From NCBI RefSeq assembly GCF_001865065.1, contig NZ_MJGN01000011.1, positions 62,001 to 126,000 of the forward strand: a stretch of 64,000 nt of DNA. Direction: 5' to 3'. Of the stretch, positions 33,946 through 42,994 are shown one piece after another. Made by a program: the position numbers and the translations under genes. Below the pieces are notes generated by a model. The model did no database searches and had not been told where the DNA came from. It saw only the letters and a program-made list of their open reading frames with translations. The first letter of the stretch is position 1; every line of letters starts with the position of its first letter. Origin of the DNA: Curtobacterium sp. MCBA15_008. Its GTDB lineage: Bacteria; Actinomycetota; Actinomycetes; Actinomycetales; Microbacteriaceae.

Positions 33946-35361
33946 ATGGCATCACCCACCGTGGTCACCGCCCCGACCGCTCCGGCGCGGCGTGGATCGC
34001 TGCAGCGGAGCCTCGGCCTGTGGGCGATCGTCGGCCTCGGGCTCGGGTACATGACCCCGACCGTCGTGTTCGACACGTTCGGCATCGTGTCCGACGAGAC
34101 GAAGGGGGCCGTGCCGAGCGCATACCTCATCGCCCTCGTGATCATGCTCCTGACCGCGGTGAGCTACGGGAAGATGGTCCGCGTCTACCCCGCCGCCGGG
34201 TCCGCGTACACGTACGTGCGGGAGTCGATCCACCCGAACGCCGGCTTCATGGTCGGTTGGGCATCGCTCCTCGACTACCTGCTCCTGCCGATGGTCAACG
34301 CGCTCATCATCCGGCTCTACCTCGAGCAGGTCTTCCCGGCTCTGCCGCCGTGGGTGACGGTCGTGGTCTACACGGCGTTCGTCACCACGGTGATCTGCCT
34401 GTCGATGCGCGGCACCTCGAACCTCAACATGGTCCTGCTCATCGGTGCGATCCTCGCGATGATCGCGTTCGTGGTCTTCGCCGTCATCGAACTCGTCCAG
34501 GGCGCCGGAGCGGGGACGCTCGTGAGCACGCGGCCGTTCGTGCACGACGGGGTCACGATGTCCGCGCTCCTCACCGGCGCGACCGTGGTCTGCTTCTCGT
34601 TCATCGGGTTCGACGCGGTGACGATGTACACGGAAGAGGCGAAGTCGGTCCGGATCATGCCGAAGGCCATCCTCATGACGGTCCTCATCGGCGGCCTGAT
34701 CTTCCTGGTGTCGTCGTACTTCGCCCAGCTCCGGTTCCCGACCAACGCCCCCTTCGGCGAGTTCACCGACGACCCGCTCCCCCAGATCGGTCTGCTCGTC
34801 GGCGGCCGCGTGTTCCAGGCGATCCTCGTCGCCGCCGGGTTCATCGCCGCACTGGCGTCGGGGCTCGCCTCGCACGCCAGCGTCGCCCGCATGCTGCTCG
34901 TGATGGGCCGGAACAACGTGCTGCCGAAGCGGGTGTTCGGGTACGTCAGCCCCCGCACGCGCACCCCGATCCCGAACGTCGTCTTCGTCGGTCTGGTCAC
35001 CCTGCTCGCGATGTCGTTCTCGCTCGACACGATCTCGTCGTACATCAACTTCGGCGCGCTGATCGCGTTCACGTTCGTCAACCTGACGGTGATCGTGCAC
35101 TTCGCCTGGCGCGAGGGTCGCCGCCACACGGCCCGCGACCGCTTCACCTTCGTGGTGATGCCGGGCGTCGCGATGCTCCTCACCGGTGTTCTCTGGTCGC
35201 AGCTGCACGCCGACGCGCTGATCGCCGGCGGCGTGTGGGCGGCCATCGGGTTCGTGTACCTGCTGGTCATCACGAAGGGGTTCCGGGTGCAGCCGAAGGG
35301 CTTCGACGAGAACCAGCCGGTGACCGGCGTCAACAAGCAACTGACCGACGAGCAAGGCTGA
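33946..35361 (+). CDS. APC-family amino acid/polyamine permease
   Basis: 471 residues with about twelve membrane helices. The APC N-terminal signature is visible (SLGLWAIVGLGLGYMTPTVVFDTFG), as are GKMVRVYPAAGSAYTYV and FSFIGFDAVTMYTEEAKS. ATG 33946 has AGGGAAG upstream. Located between the agmatine genes and a succinate-semialdehyde-type dehydrogenase, it probably imports agmatine, putrescine or GABA. The exact substrate is not readable from sequence. Confidence 0.92.
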   Translation: MASPTVVTAPTAPARRGSLQRSLGLWAIVGLGLGYMTPTVVFDTFGIVSDETKGAVPSAYLIALVIMLLTAVSYGKMVRVYPAAGSAYTYVRESIHPNAGFMVGWASLLDYLLLPMVNALIIRLYLEQVFPALPPWVTVVVYTAFVTTVICLSMRGTSNLNMVLLIGAILAMIAFVVFAVIELVQGAGAGTLVSTRPFVHDGVTMSALLTGATVVCFSFIGFDAVTMYTEEAKSVRIMPKAILMTVLIGGLIFLVSSYFAQLRFPTNAPFGEFTDDPLPQIGLLVGGRVFQAILVAAGFIAALASGLASHASVARMLLVMGRNNVLPKRVFGYVSPRTRTPIPNVVFVGLVTLLAMSFSLDTISSYINFGALIAFTFVNLTVIVHFAWREGRRHTARDRFTFVVMPGVAMLLTGVLWSQLHADALIAGGVWAAIGFVYLLVITKGFRVQPKGFDENQPVTGVNKQLTDEQG

Positions 35362-35369
35362 GGAGCACC

Positions 35370-36791
35370 ATGACCGACACCACCAGCACCGCGACGGACA
35401 CCACCAGCACCGCGAGCACCGCCGCCGGCACCCGCTACGCCGTCACGGACCCGGCCTCCGGCGAGGTGCTCCGCACGTTCCCGACGATCACCGACGACGA
35501 ACTCCGCGCGGCGATCGACACCGCCGACCGAGCGCACACCGCCGACCGCAGCACCGCCGCCGACCGCGCGGCCCTGCTCCGTCGCGTCGCCGAGCTCTAC
35601 CGGGAGCGCCGCGACGACCTGGCCGCCACGATCGTGCGCGAGATGGCGAAGCCGATCGACCAGGCCGTCGGCGAGGTCGACTTCTGCGCCGACATCTACG
35701 ACTACTACGCCGACCACGCGTCGGAGTTCCTGGCGGACCAGCCGATCACCCTGGCCGCCGGCAGCGAGGGCTCGGCGTTCATCCGGAAGTCCTCGATCGG
35801 CGTCGTGCTCGGCATCATGCCGTGGAACTTCCCCGCGTACCAGATCGCCCGGTTCGCCGGTCCGAACCTGCTCATCGGCAACTCCGTCCTGCTGAAGCAC
35901 GCTCCGCAGTGCCCGGAGTCGGCGCTCGCGATCGAGCAGGTCTTCCACGACGCCGGCTTCCCCGAGGGTGCGTACACGAACGTGTTCGCGTCCAACGACC
36001 AGATCGCCGACGTCATCGCCGACCCCCGGGTGCAGGGCGTCTCGCTGACGGGCTCGGCCCGTGCGGGTGCCGCGGTCGCGGAGATCGCCGGCCGGAACCT
36101 GACGAAGGTCGTGCTGGAGCTCGGTGGGTCGGACCCCTTCATCCTGCTGTCGACCGACGACCTCGACGCCGTGGTCGAGTCCGCCGTCGCCACCCGCCTC
36201 GAGGGCAACGGGCAGGTCTGCAACGCCGCGAAGCGCTTCCTGGTCGCCGACCACCTGTACGACGACTTCCTCACGAGGTTCACCGCAGCGATGTCCGCCG
36301 TCGAACCGACGGACCCGACGACCCCCGGTGCGGAGCTCGGCCCGCTGTCCTCGCCGGCCGCCGCCGACCGCCTCGAGGAGCAGCTCGCGAGCGCCCGCAG
36401 TCAGGGTGCGACCGTCGTGACGGGTGGCGAACGGCAGGGCAACGCGTTCACGCCGACCGTCCTCACGGGCGTCACGCCGGACAACGACGCCTACCGCGAG
36501 GAGTTCTTCGGCCCGGTCGCCGCCGTCTACCGGGTCGAGGACGAGGACGCCGCGGTCACGATCGCGAACGACACCCCGTACGGCCTCGGCTCGTACCTGT
36601 TCACGACCGACGCCGACCAGGCACTCCGCGTCGCGGACCGCATCGAGGCCGGCATGGTCTACGTGAACATCGTCGGCGCGGACAGCCCGGAACTGCCGTT
36701 CGGCGGCGTCAAGGCGAGCGGCTTCGGCCGCGAGCTCGGCCCCCTGGGGGCCGACGAGTTCGTCAACAAGAAGCTGATCCGCATCGGCTGA
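35370..36791 (+). CDS. NAD(P)-dependent aldehyde dehydrogenase (succinate-semialdehyde type)
   Basis: 473 residues: PWNFPAYQIARFAGPNLLIGN, LELGGSDPFILL with the general base Glu, and GNGQVCNAAKRFLV with nucleophile Cys. Shorter GabD-like proteins of this type (YneI/Sad) oxidise succinate semialdehyde. RBS AGGAG sits 5 nt upstream of the ATG, eight nt after the permease stop. The N-terminus is a Thr/Ser/Ala-rich tail encoded by a direct repeat (TDTTSTA twice), probably disordered. A second GabD lies at 39964, so this one may serve aminobutyraldehyde instead. Confidence 0.9.
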   Translation: MTDTTSTATDTTSTASTAAGTRYAVTDPASGEVLRTFPTITDDELRAAIDTADRAHTADRSTAADRAALLRRVAELYRERRDDLAATIVREMAKPIDQAVGEVDFCADIYDYYADHASEFLADQPITLAAGSEGSAFIRKSSIGVVLGIMPWNFPAYQIARFAGPNLLIGNSVLLKHAPQCPESALAIEQVFHDAGFPEGAYTNVFASNDQIADVIADPRVQGVSLTGSARAGAAVAEIAGRNLTKVVLELGGSDPFILLSTDDLDAVVESAVATRLEGNGQVCNAAKRFLVADHLYDDFLTRFTAAMSAVEPTDPTTPGAELGPLSSPAAADRLEEQLASARSQGATVVTGGERQGNAFTPTVLTGVTPDNDAYREEFFGPVAAVYRVEDEDAAVTIANDTPYGLGSYLFTTDADQALRVADRIEAGMVYVNIVGADSPELPFGGVKASGFGRELGPLGADEFVNKKLIRIG

Positions 36792-36818
36792 CCGCCGCTC
36801 TGTGCCCGGCTCCACGGC

Positions 36819-36862
36819 GGACGGGAGGCGCGGTGCCAGCCGGCACCGCGCCTCCCGTCCGT
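36819..36862. repeat. Dispersed hairpin repeat, copy A (20-bp stem)
   Basis: Arms 36819-36838 and 36843-36862, loop AGCC; the stem is perfect. Lies between convergent aldehyde dehydrogenase and SDR genes, so it works as a bidirectional terminator. Same family as the hairpins at 38544 and 45994. Confidence 0.85.
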
Positions 36863-36875
36863 GAGCCGGTCCGGT

Positions 36876-37610
36876 TCAGACCGCGATCCGCCCACCGTCC
36901 ACCGGCAGGACCGCACCGTGCACGAACGACGCCGCGTCGGTCGCGAGGAACACGATCGCCTCGGCGATCTCGGACGCCGTCCCCGGGCGCCCGGCGGGAC
37001 CAGCCGCGGCCAGTGCGTCGAGGCTCTCACCCATCGCCGCGGTGCCCTCGGTGCGGGTCGGACCGGGGCTGACGGCGTTGACCCGGACGCCTGCCGGACC
37101 GAACTCGGCCGCCCACGACTTCGTGAGCAGCACGAGCGCCGCCTTGCTCGAGCCGTAGAGGGCCATGCCCGCCGCACCGAACTCGGCGACCATCGTGGTG
37201 ACGTTCACGACGGCGCCGTCACCCCGCTCGGCCATCGCGGGTGCGAGTGCTGCGACGAGGAAGTACGGCGCCTTGACGTTGATGTCGAAGACCTCGTCGA
37301 AGCCCTGCTCGCTGGTGCCGGCCGTCGGGCCGAACGGGAAGACCCCCGCGCTGTTCACGAGGACGTCGACGTGGCCGCCGCCGAGTTCGGTCGCTCGGGC
37401 GGCGAGCTCCTTCGCGCTCGCCTCGTCGCGCAGGTCCGCGGAGACGAAGTCGGCGCTGCCACCGGCGGCACGGATCGCACGGACGACCGCGTCGCCCCGC
37501 TCGGCACTGCGGCCGGACACGACGACGTGCAGCCCTCGGGCCGCGAGGAGTTCGGCGGTGGCGCGGCCGATGCCGCTCGTGGCACCGGTGATGAGGGCGG
37601 TCTTGGTCAT
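36876..37610 (-). CDS. SDR-family oxidoreductase
   Basis: 244 residues with TGATSGIGRATAEL, NSAGVFPFG, YGSSKAAL and the SDR C-terminus (VLPVDGGRIAV). Starts at the ATG 37608-37610, where AGGA lies eight nt upstream; a second in-frame ATG is nine nt further out (37619). Divergent from the TetR gene with inverted operator motifs between, so very likely the regulator's target. The pair resembles quinone/aldehyde-responsive SDR-TetR modules. Confidence 0.9.
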   Translation of the reverse strand: MTKTALITGATSGIGRATAELLAARGLHVVVSGRSAERGDAVVRAIRAAGGSADFVSADLRDEASAKELAARATELGGGHVDVLVNSAGVFPFGPTAGTSEQGFDEVFDINVKAPYFLVAALAPAMAERGDGAVVNVTTMVAEFGAAGMALYGSSKAALVLLTKSWAAEFGPAGVRVNAVSPGPTRTEGTAAMGESLDALAAAGPAGRPGTASEIAEAIVFLATDAASFVHGAVLPVDGGRIAV

Positions 37611-37623
37611 GGTGGACATCCTG

Positions 37624-37672
37624 TCTGAACAGATCGGTTCGGTTTGGTGCTGGTAACTGTACCGACCTGTTT
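37624..37672. promoter_or_regulatory. Inverted TetR operator motifs
   Basis: ACCGACCTGTTT at 37661-37672 (plus) and ACCGATCTGTTC read on the minus strand at 37639-37628 are two copies of ACCGAYCTGTTY facing each other, one near each divergent gene. The first sits just before the TATTGT -10 (37675-37680) of tetR. Autorepression and SDR control are inferred. Confidence 0.6.
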
Positions 37673-37686
37673 GGTATTGTCAAACC

Positions 37687-38283
37687 ATGCCCGACCAGAC
37701 CACTCCCTCGGCAGCACCACGGACCCGCCGCCGCCCCGCGTACGAACGCGCGGTCGCCACCGCGGACCGGCTGTTCTACGAACAGGGCATCCACGCGGTC
37801 GGGGTCGACCAGGTCGCGGCCGAGGCGGAGATCTCGAAGGCGAGTCTCTACACGCACTTCCGCACGAAGGACGACCTGGTGGTCGGGTACCTGCAGGGGC
37901 GGAGCCGGTCGTGGCAGGAGCACGTCGCGGCGGAGCTCCCCGGCCGCGCGGGAACGCCTCGCGAGCGGATCCTCGCGGTCTTCGACCTGCTCGGCGAGTG
38001 GTTCGACGAACCCGGGTACCGCGGCTGCCCGTTCATCAACGTCGAGGCCGAGTACGGCGACGGACACCCGACCCACCAGGTGACGTTGGACCACCGCGCG
38101 TGGGTCCGCGAGCTCTTCGAGTCGCTCCTCACCGAGGCGGGCGACCCGGACCCGAGCACGTCGGCGCTCCCGTTGTGCGTGCTCTACGACGGTGCGATGG
38201 CGAGCGCGCAGGCCGATCCGTCGCGGCGGTGGGCTGCGGCCGCGCGATCGGCGGCGGCCCGGCTCACGGCCGCCACGGACTGA
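37687..38283 (+). CDS. TetR/AcrR-family regulator with conserved Cys
   Basis: 198 residues. HTH at the N-terminus (GVDQVAAEAEISKASLYTHF); the ligand domain carries PGYRGCPFINVEAE, the Cys-containing motif found in electrophile-responsive NemR-like regulators. Leaderless: TATTGT then exactly six nt to ATG. Probably represses itself and the divergent SDR, and releases on modification of the Cys or ligand binding. Confidence 0.9.
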   Translation: MPDQTTPSAAPRTRRRPAYERAVATADRLFYEQGIHAVGVDQVAAEAEISKASLYTHFRTKDDLVVGYLQGRSRSWQEHVAAELPGRAGTPRERILAVFDLLGEWFDEPGYRGCPFINVEAEYGDGHPTHQVTLDHRAWVRELFESLLTEAGDPDPSTSALPLCVLYDGAMASAQADPSRRWAAAARSAAARLTAATD

Positions 38284-38301
38284 CCGTCGGTCGCCGTCCG
38301 G

Positions 38302-38463
38302 CTACTCCTGCGGGTCGGCGGGCTCGCCGCCCGAGTCGACGTCGCTGTCCTGTTCCGGGTCCTCGGTCGCGTTGCCGGTGGACGAGCCGTCGGGCAGGTC
38401 CTCCGTGTGCTCGCGCTGCTCGTCGATGGGCTCGCTCGAGCCGTTCGCTGCGGTGTCGCTCAT
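38302..38463 (-). CDS. Small acidic disordered protein (53 residues)
   Basis: ATG 38461-38463 to TAG 38302-38304. Composition is strongly acidic (about 17 Asp/Glu), rich in Ser, Gly and Pro, without hydrophobic segments: begins MSDTAANGSSEPIDEQ, ends SGGEPADPQE. TAGCGT (38471-38476) ends seven nt before the ATG, the same leaderless pattern as its neighbours. Resembles short hypothetical proteins of actinobacteria. No function can be assigned. Confidence 0.55.
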   Translation of the reverse strand: MSDTAANGSSEPIDEQREHTEDLPDGSSTGNATEDPEQDSDVDSGGEPADPQE

Positions 38464-38543
38464 GGCCCGGACGCTACGCGGACGGATCGAGGCGGCCGCT
38501 CAGGCGGGCGTGTGGCGGACGGGTGCGGACGCGGCCACACGAC

Positions 38544-38585
38544 GGACGGGAGGCGCGGTGCCAGCTGGCACCGCGCCTCCAGTCC
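38544..38585. repeat. Dispersed hairpin repeat, copy B
   Basis: Arms 38544-38562 and 38567-38585 with one G-A mismatch, loop AGCT. Between the small acidic gene and the end of the putrescine oxidase gene, both on the minus strand, so it can end the gabT-gabD-puo transcript region or separate it from the next unit. Confidence 0.85.
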
Positions 38586-38599
38586 GGCTCGGTGAGCGT

Positions 38600-39967
38600 C
38601 TACCGCACCGCCGGCTGCGGCAGTGCGGCGAGGATCTCCGCGGCCGCTTCGCGGCCCATCCGGACCGCTCCGTCGACGTGCTGGTACCCGTGCCCGGCGA
38701 GGTCGCTCGACGCGAACCGGAGCGGACCGATGGCCGCACGCTGGTCGGCGCCGTACCGGACCAGTCCGCCCAGGTCGAAGCTCGCCGCGTAGGCGCCACG
38801 GGTCCACTCCTCGGTGCCCCAGTCGCTCTCGTAGTAGACGACGGGCCGGAGCGCCTCGTCGCCGTAGTAGTGCGCGAGCGAGGCGAGGACGCGAGCCTTG
38901 CGCTCCTCGACGGACAGCGCGAAGACGTCGTCGGCGTGCACGTCCGAGACGAAGCCGACGAGCGTGCCCTGCTCCTGCCCGTGCGAGGTGTTGTCGTACG
39001 CCTCGTGCACGAGCTCGTACGGGCTGAAGGCCGTGCCGGACAGCCCGGCACCCCGCCAGAACGGCCGGTCGTAGACGGCGTGCACCTTGATCACGAAGCC
39101 CATCGACAGGTGCTGGTGGAGCTGGTGCTGCCGACGGGGCAGCGGGGGCTCGTAGGAGATCCGCGAGTACAGGGGCGGCGGCACGGCGACGAGCGCCTGG
39201 CGTGCGTGGACCTCGATGCCGCCGTCGGCGATCGCGGTGACGCCCTCGTCGTCCCACCGCAGCGTCCGGACCGGCGCGTGCAGGTGCACGTCGTCACCGA
39301 GTCGTGCCGCGAGGCGCTCGGAGACCTGCTGCATCCCGCCGACCACGCGCTTGTCGAGGATGAAGTCGGCGTCGACGAGGTTCGAGAAACTGCCGGCCGA
39401 CGCCGCCATCAGGAGCGCCTGCAGGGCCGAGAAGGCGTGGGCGGGCTTCGTCAGCATCGCACCGGCGATGAACAGCTCGACGTTGTCCGTCGCGACCCGG
39501 TCGTCGCTCAGCTCATGGAGCCACGCACGGAACGACGTCTCGTCGAGACGCGCGGCCTCCGGAGCCTCCCACGGGCGTGCCGGGTCGACGGTCGCGACGT
39601 ACTCGTCGACCACGCTGACGAGCCGCTCGATCTCGGTCGCGGTGGCCTCGGGAAGCGGGAAGATGTCGCCGGTGTACTCGGTGCGGGTGCCGTGCTCGTC
39701 GACGTAGACGCTGGAGCCCTCCCGGTAGCGGTCGTACGTCTCGAGTCCCAGCTCGTCGAGGGTCTCGAGCAGCGCGGTCTGGTCCGGCGAGACCCACTGG
39801 CCGCCGATCTCGAGCGTGACGCCCTCGATGTCCTCGGTCCAGGTGCGGCCGCCGACCCGGTCGCGTGCCTCGAGCACGGCGACGGTCTTCCCCTCGGCGA
39901 CCAGGCGCGCCGCGGCGGTGAGGCCGGTCACGCCGGCGCCGATGATGACGACGTCTCTCTCGGTCAT
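38600..39967 (-). CDS. puo: Putrescine oxidase-like flavin amine oxidase
   Basis: 455 residues. VVIIGAGVTGLTAAARL at the N-terminus, LEARDRVGGRTWTED, EIGGQWVSPDQTALL and a C-terminal FAD cap (SSDLAGHGYQHVDGAVRMG). Matches the Micrococcus/Rhodococcus putrescine oxidase type, which makes 4-aminobutanal, ammonia and H2O2. Overlaps gabD by four nt (ATGA) as third gene of the gabT-gabD-puo operon, so its product feeds the same GABA route. The symbol is by family; specificity is not proven. Confidence 0.88.
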   Translation of the reverse strand: MTERDVVIIGAGVTGLTAAARLVAEGKTVAVLEARDRVGGRTWTEDIEGVTLEIGGQWVSPDQTALLETLDELGLETYDRYREGSSVYVDEHGTRTEYTGDIFPLPEATATEIERLVSVVDEYVATVDPARPWEAPEAARLDETSFRAWLHELSDDRVATDNVELFIAGAMLTKPAHAFSALQALLMAASAGSFSNLVDADFILDKRVVGGMQQVSERLAARLGDDVHLHAPVRTLRWDDEGVTAIADGGIEVHARQALVAVPPPLYSRISYEPPLPRRQHQLHQHLSMGFVIKVHAVYDRPFWRGAGLSGTAFSPYELVHEAYDNTSHGQEQGTLVGFVSDVHADDVFALSVEERKARVLASLAHYYGDEALRPVVYYESDWGTEEWTRGAYAASFDLGGLVRYGADQRAAIGPLRFASSDLAGHGYQHVDGAVRMGREAAAEILAALPQPAVR

Positions 39968-41544
39968 CGTGCTGCTCTCTGTCCTGTGCTGGTGCTGGCC
40001 GGGGGCCCGAACGGGTCCGGCGTCAGCGTGTACATGGTCTCGAGGTACTCGGCGATGCCCTCGCCGCCGCCCTCGCGGCCGAGGCCAGACTGCTTGACCC
40101 CGCCGAACGGTGCCGAGGCGTTCGAGACGACCCCGGCGTTGAGACCCAGCATGCCCGTCTCGAGCCGCTCGATGAGTCGCTGCCCACGCGCCGGGTCCGA
40201 CGTGTACGCGTAATCGACGAGACCGTACTCGGTGTCGTTGGCGGCCGTCACCGCGTCGTCCTCGGTGCGGAAGGTGCTGATCGCCAGGACCGGCCCGAAC
40301 AGCTCGTCGCGGAGCAGGGCGCTCCCCGGCTGCACGTCGGTCAGGACGGTCGGCGCGTAGAACGTGCCCGGTCCCTCGACGGGGTGGCCGCCGGTCCGGA
40401 CCACCGCACCGCGCTCCACCGCGTCGGCGACCAGGCGGTGCACCTTGTCGACGGCACGGGCGTCGATGAGCGGACCGATGGCGACGCCGTCCTCGGTGCC
40501 GCGACCGACGGGCATGGCCGCGACGCGCTCGGTGACCCGGCGGGCGAACTCCTCCGCGACGTCCTCGTGCACCAGGAAGCGGTTCGCCGCCGTGCAGGCC
40601 TGCCCGGTGTTCCGGAACTTGGCGAGCAGAGCACCATCGACCGCCGCGTCCAGGTCGGCGTCCGCGAACACCAGGAACGGCGCGTTGCCGCCGAGCTCCA
40701 TGCTCGTCCGGAGGACCGTGTCCGCCGCCTGCCGGAGCAGCGTCCGGCCGACCGGGGTCGATCCCGTGAAGGAGAGCTTGCGGAGCCGCGGGTCGGCGAT
40801 CACCGGGCCGGACACGTCGGCGGCCCGCGTCGTCGGGACCACGTTGACGACGCCGGCCGGCACCCCGGCCTCGAGCAGCAGGTCCGCGAACAGCAGCGTC
40901 GTGAGCGGGGTCAGTTCGGCGGGCTTCACGACGACGGTGCACCCTGCGGCGAGCGCCGGGGCGACCTTGCGGGTGGCCATCGCGAGGGGGAAGTTCCAGG
41001 GGGTGATGAGGAACGCCGGCCCGACGGGCTTGTGGGTCACGATCGCCCGGCCGGTGCCCTCGGGGTTCGTGCCGTAGGACCCGCCGATCCGGACCGCCTC
41101 CTCGGAGAACCAGCGGAGGAACTCGCCGCCGTACGTCACCTCGCCCCGGGCCTCGGCGAGGGGCTTGCCCATCTCGAGCGTCATGAGGAGCGCGAACTCC
41201 TCACGGCGGTCCTGCAGCAGGTCGAAGGCCCGACGCAGGACCTCGGCGCGCTGCCGCGGAGGCGTGGCAGCCCACCCCTTTGCAGCTGCTTCCGCGGCGT
41301 CGAGTGCCTTGACACCGTCTTCGGGGGTTGCATCGGCGATGCGCAGGAGCGTCGCGCCGGTGGCCGGGTCGACGACGGGGAACGTGCCGCCGTCGGCCGC
41401 CGGTCGCCAGGCGCCACCGACCAGGAGGCCCGTGGGGACCCGGTCGAGGACGGCCTGTTCAGCGGCTGGTCCGGTGGCGTCGGGGACGCTCGGCCACCCG
41501 GTCGCCGTGTGCGTCGCGCTGGTCGCGGGGTGCGTCGCGGTCAT
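39964..41544 (-). CDS. gabD: Succinate-semialdehyde dehydrogenase
   Basis: 526 residues. TPWNFPLAMATRKVAPALAAG, general base in MELGGNAPFLVF and nucleophile Cys in FRNTGQACTAANRFLV; the length, with about 35 extra N-terminal residues, fits GabD. ATG 41542-41544 overlaps the gabT stop (ATGA). Converts succinate semialdehyde, the GabT product, to succinate with NAD(P)+. Confidence 0.92.
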   Translation of the reverse strand: MTATHPATSATHTATGWPSVPDATGPAAEQAVLDRVPTGLLVGGAWRPAADGGTFPVVDPATGATLLRIADATPEDGVKALDAAEAAAKGWAATPPRQRAEVLRRAFDLLQDRREEFALLMTLEMGKPLAEARGEVTYGGEFLRWFSEEAVRIGGSYGTNPEGTGRAIVTHKPVGPAFLITPWNFPLAMATRKVAPALAAGCTVVVKPAELTPLTTLLFADLLLEAGVPAGVVNVVPTTRAADVSGPVIADPRLRKLSFTGSTPVGRTLLRQAADTVLRTSMELGGNAPFLVFADADLDAAVDGALLAKFRNTGQACTAANRFLVHEDVAEEFARRVTERVAAMPVGRGTEDGVAIGPLIDARAVDKVHRLVADAVERGAVVRTGGHPVEGPGTFYAPTVLTDVQPGSALLRDELFGPVLAISTFRTEDDAVTAANDTEYGLVDYAYTSDPARGQRLIERLETGMLGLNAGVVSNASAPFGGVKQSGLGREGGGEGIAEYLETMYTLTPDPFGPPASTSTGQRAAR

Positions 41545-42902
41545 GCGGTCGCCAGTCCTTCCAGGACGACGTCGAGGCCCTCGCGCAGCAGGTCGTCGTC
41601 GATCGCGAGCGGCGGCAGGAAGCGCACGACGTTGCCGTAGGTGCCGGCGGTCAACGCGATGACCCCGTGCTCGTAGGCGTGCCGGACGACCCGTCCGGTC
41701 AGCCCGGGGTCCGGGTCGCCGGTCGCCGGGTCCACCAGTTCCATCGCGACCATCGCGCCGCGACCACGCACGTCGCCGATGCGCGGGTCGCCCGACTGCG
41801 CGGTGCGGAGGGCCTGCAGGACGACGTCGCCGATCTCCCGCGCCCGCTCGACCAGGCCGTCGTGCTCGAAGGCGCCGATGGCGGCGAGCGCTGCGGCGCA
41901 CGCGACGGGGTTGCCGCCGTACGTTCCGCCCAGACCCCCGACGTGCGCGGAGTCCATGATCTCGGCACGCCCGGTCACGGCGGACAGGGGCAGCCCACCG
42001 GCCATGCCCTTCGCCGTCGTCACGACGTCGGGGACGATCCCCTCGTGCTCGCTGGCGAACATCGCACCGGTCCGGGCGAACCCGGTCTGCACCTCGTCGG
42101 CGATGAAGACGACGCCGTTCGCCGTGGTCCACTCGGACAGGGCGGGGAGGAACCCGGGGGCCGGCACGACGAACCCGCCCTCGCCCTGGATCGGCTCGAT
42201 GAGGACGGCCGCGGTGTTCGCCGCGCCGACCTGTTTCTCGATCTGGCTGATCGCACGCTTCGCCGCCTCGGGCCCGGAGAGGCCGTCGTGGAACGGGTAG
42301 GACATCGGCACGCGGTAGACCTCGGGGGCGAAGGGACCGAAGCCGTCCTTGTACGGCTGGTTCTTCGCGGTCAGCGCCATCGTCAGGTTCGTCCGCCCGT
42401 GGTACGCGTGGTCGAACACCACGACGGCCTGCCGACCGGTGTGCTTGCGCGCGATCTTCACGGCGTTCTCGACGGCTTCCGCGCCGGAGTTGAACAGGGC
42501 CGTCCGCTTCTCGTGGTCGCCGGGGGTCAGCCGGTTCAGGGCCTCGGCGACGGCGACGTACCCGTCGTAGGCCGCGATGGTGAAGCACGTGTGGGTGAAG
42601 GCGGCGACCTGCTCGGTCACGGCGGCCACCACCCCGGGGTGGGCGTTCCCGACGCTCGTCACGGCGATGCCGGAACCGAGGTCGACGAAGGAGTTGCCGT
42701 CCGCGTCGACGACCACGCCGCCACCGGCCGCGACGACGGCGATCGGGACGGCCACACCGACGCCTGCGGCCACCGCGGCGGACTTCCGGGCGAAGAGCTC
42801 GCGGGATCGGGGGCCCGGCACCTCCGTGACGAGCCGCCGTTCCTGGGGCAGCGAGGGGCCGCCCGCAGCGGCGCTGGTCGTGGGTGCAGCGGTGGAGGAC
42901 AT
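41541..42902 (-). CDS. gabT: 4-aminobutyrate aminotransferase
   Basis: 453 residues of class III aminotransferases: FVDLGSGIAVTSVGNAHPGV, TALFNSGAEAVENAVKIA, FDHAYHGRTNLTMALTAKN, FIADEVQTGFARTG and Schiff-base Lys in VVTTAKGMAGGLPL, all GabT hallmarks. Transfers the GABA amino group to 2-oxoglutarate. ATG 42900-42902 is chosen because TACCAT (42909-42914) precedes it by six nt, a leaderless promoter; a longer in-frame start (42938) has no support. Divergent from the PucR-type gene. Confidence 0.93.
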   Translation of the reverse strand: MSSTAAPTTSAAAGGPSLPQERRLVTEVPGPRSRELFARKSAAVAAGVGVAVPIAVVAAGGGVVVDADGNSFVDLGSGIAVTSVGNAHPGVVAAVTEQVAAFTHTCFTIAAYDGYVAVAEALNRLTPGDHEKRTALFNSGAEAVENAVKIARKHTGRQAVVVFDHAYHGRTNLTMALTAKNQPYKDGFGPFAPEVYRVPMSYPFHDGLSGPEAAKRAISQIEKQVGAANTAAVLIEPIQGEGGFVVPAPGFLPALSEWTTANGVVFIADEVQTGFARTGAMFASEHEGIVPDVVTTAKGMAGGLPLSAVTGRAEIMDSAHVGGLGGTYGGNPVACAAALAAIGAFEHDGLVERAREIGDVVLQALRTAQSGDPRIGDVRGRGAMVAMELVDPATGDPDPGLTGRVVRHAYEHGVIALTAGTYGNVVRFLPPLAIDDDLLREGLDVVLEGLATA

Positions 42903-42941
42903 GCCGCGATGGTAGGAGGACGACCCCGCCACACCCACTGT

Positions 42942-42960
42942 CCGCCGTGTACAGCGGCGG
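42942..42960. promoter_or_regulatory. Operator candidate between gabT and PucR gene
   Basis: CCGCCG and CGGCGG flank TGTACAG, an inverted repeat at the centre of the 92-bp divergent gap. It lies 40-58 bp upstream of the gabT start (activator position) and covers the -35 area of the regulator gene (autorepression position). It shares GTGTACA with the inverted repeat before the APC permease. Confidence 0.55.
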
Positions 42961-42994
42961 TGGTCACGATCGCCGCAGCGGATAGGGTTCCCCC

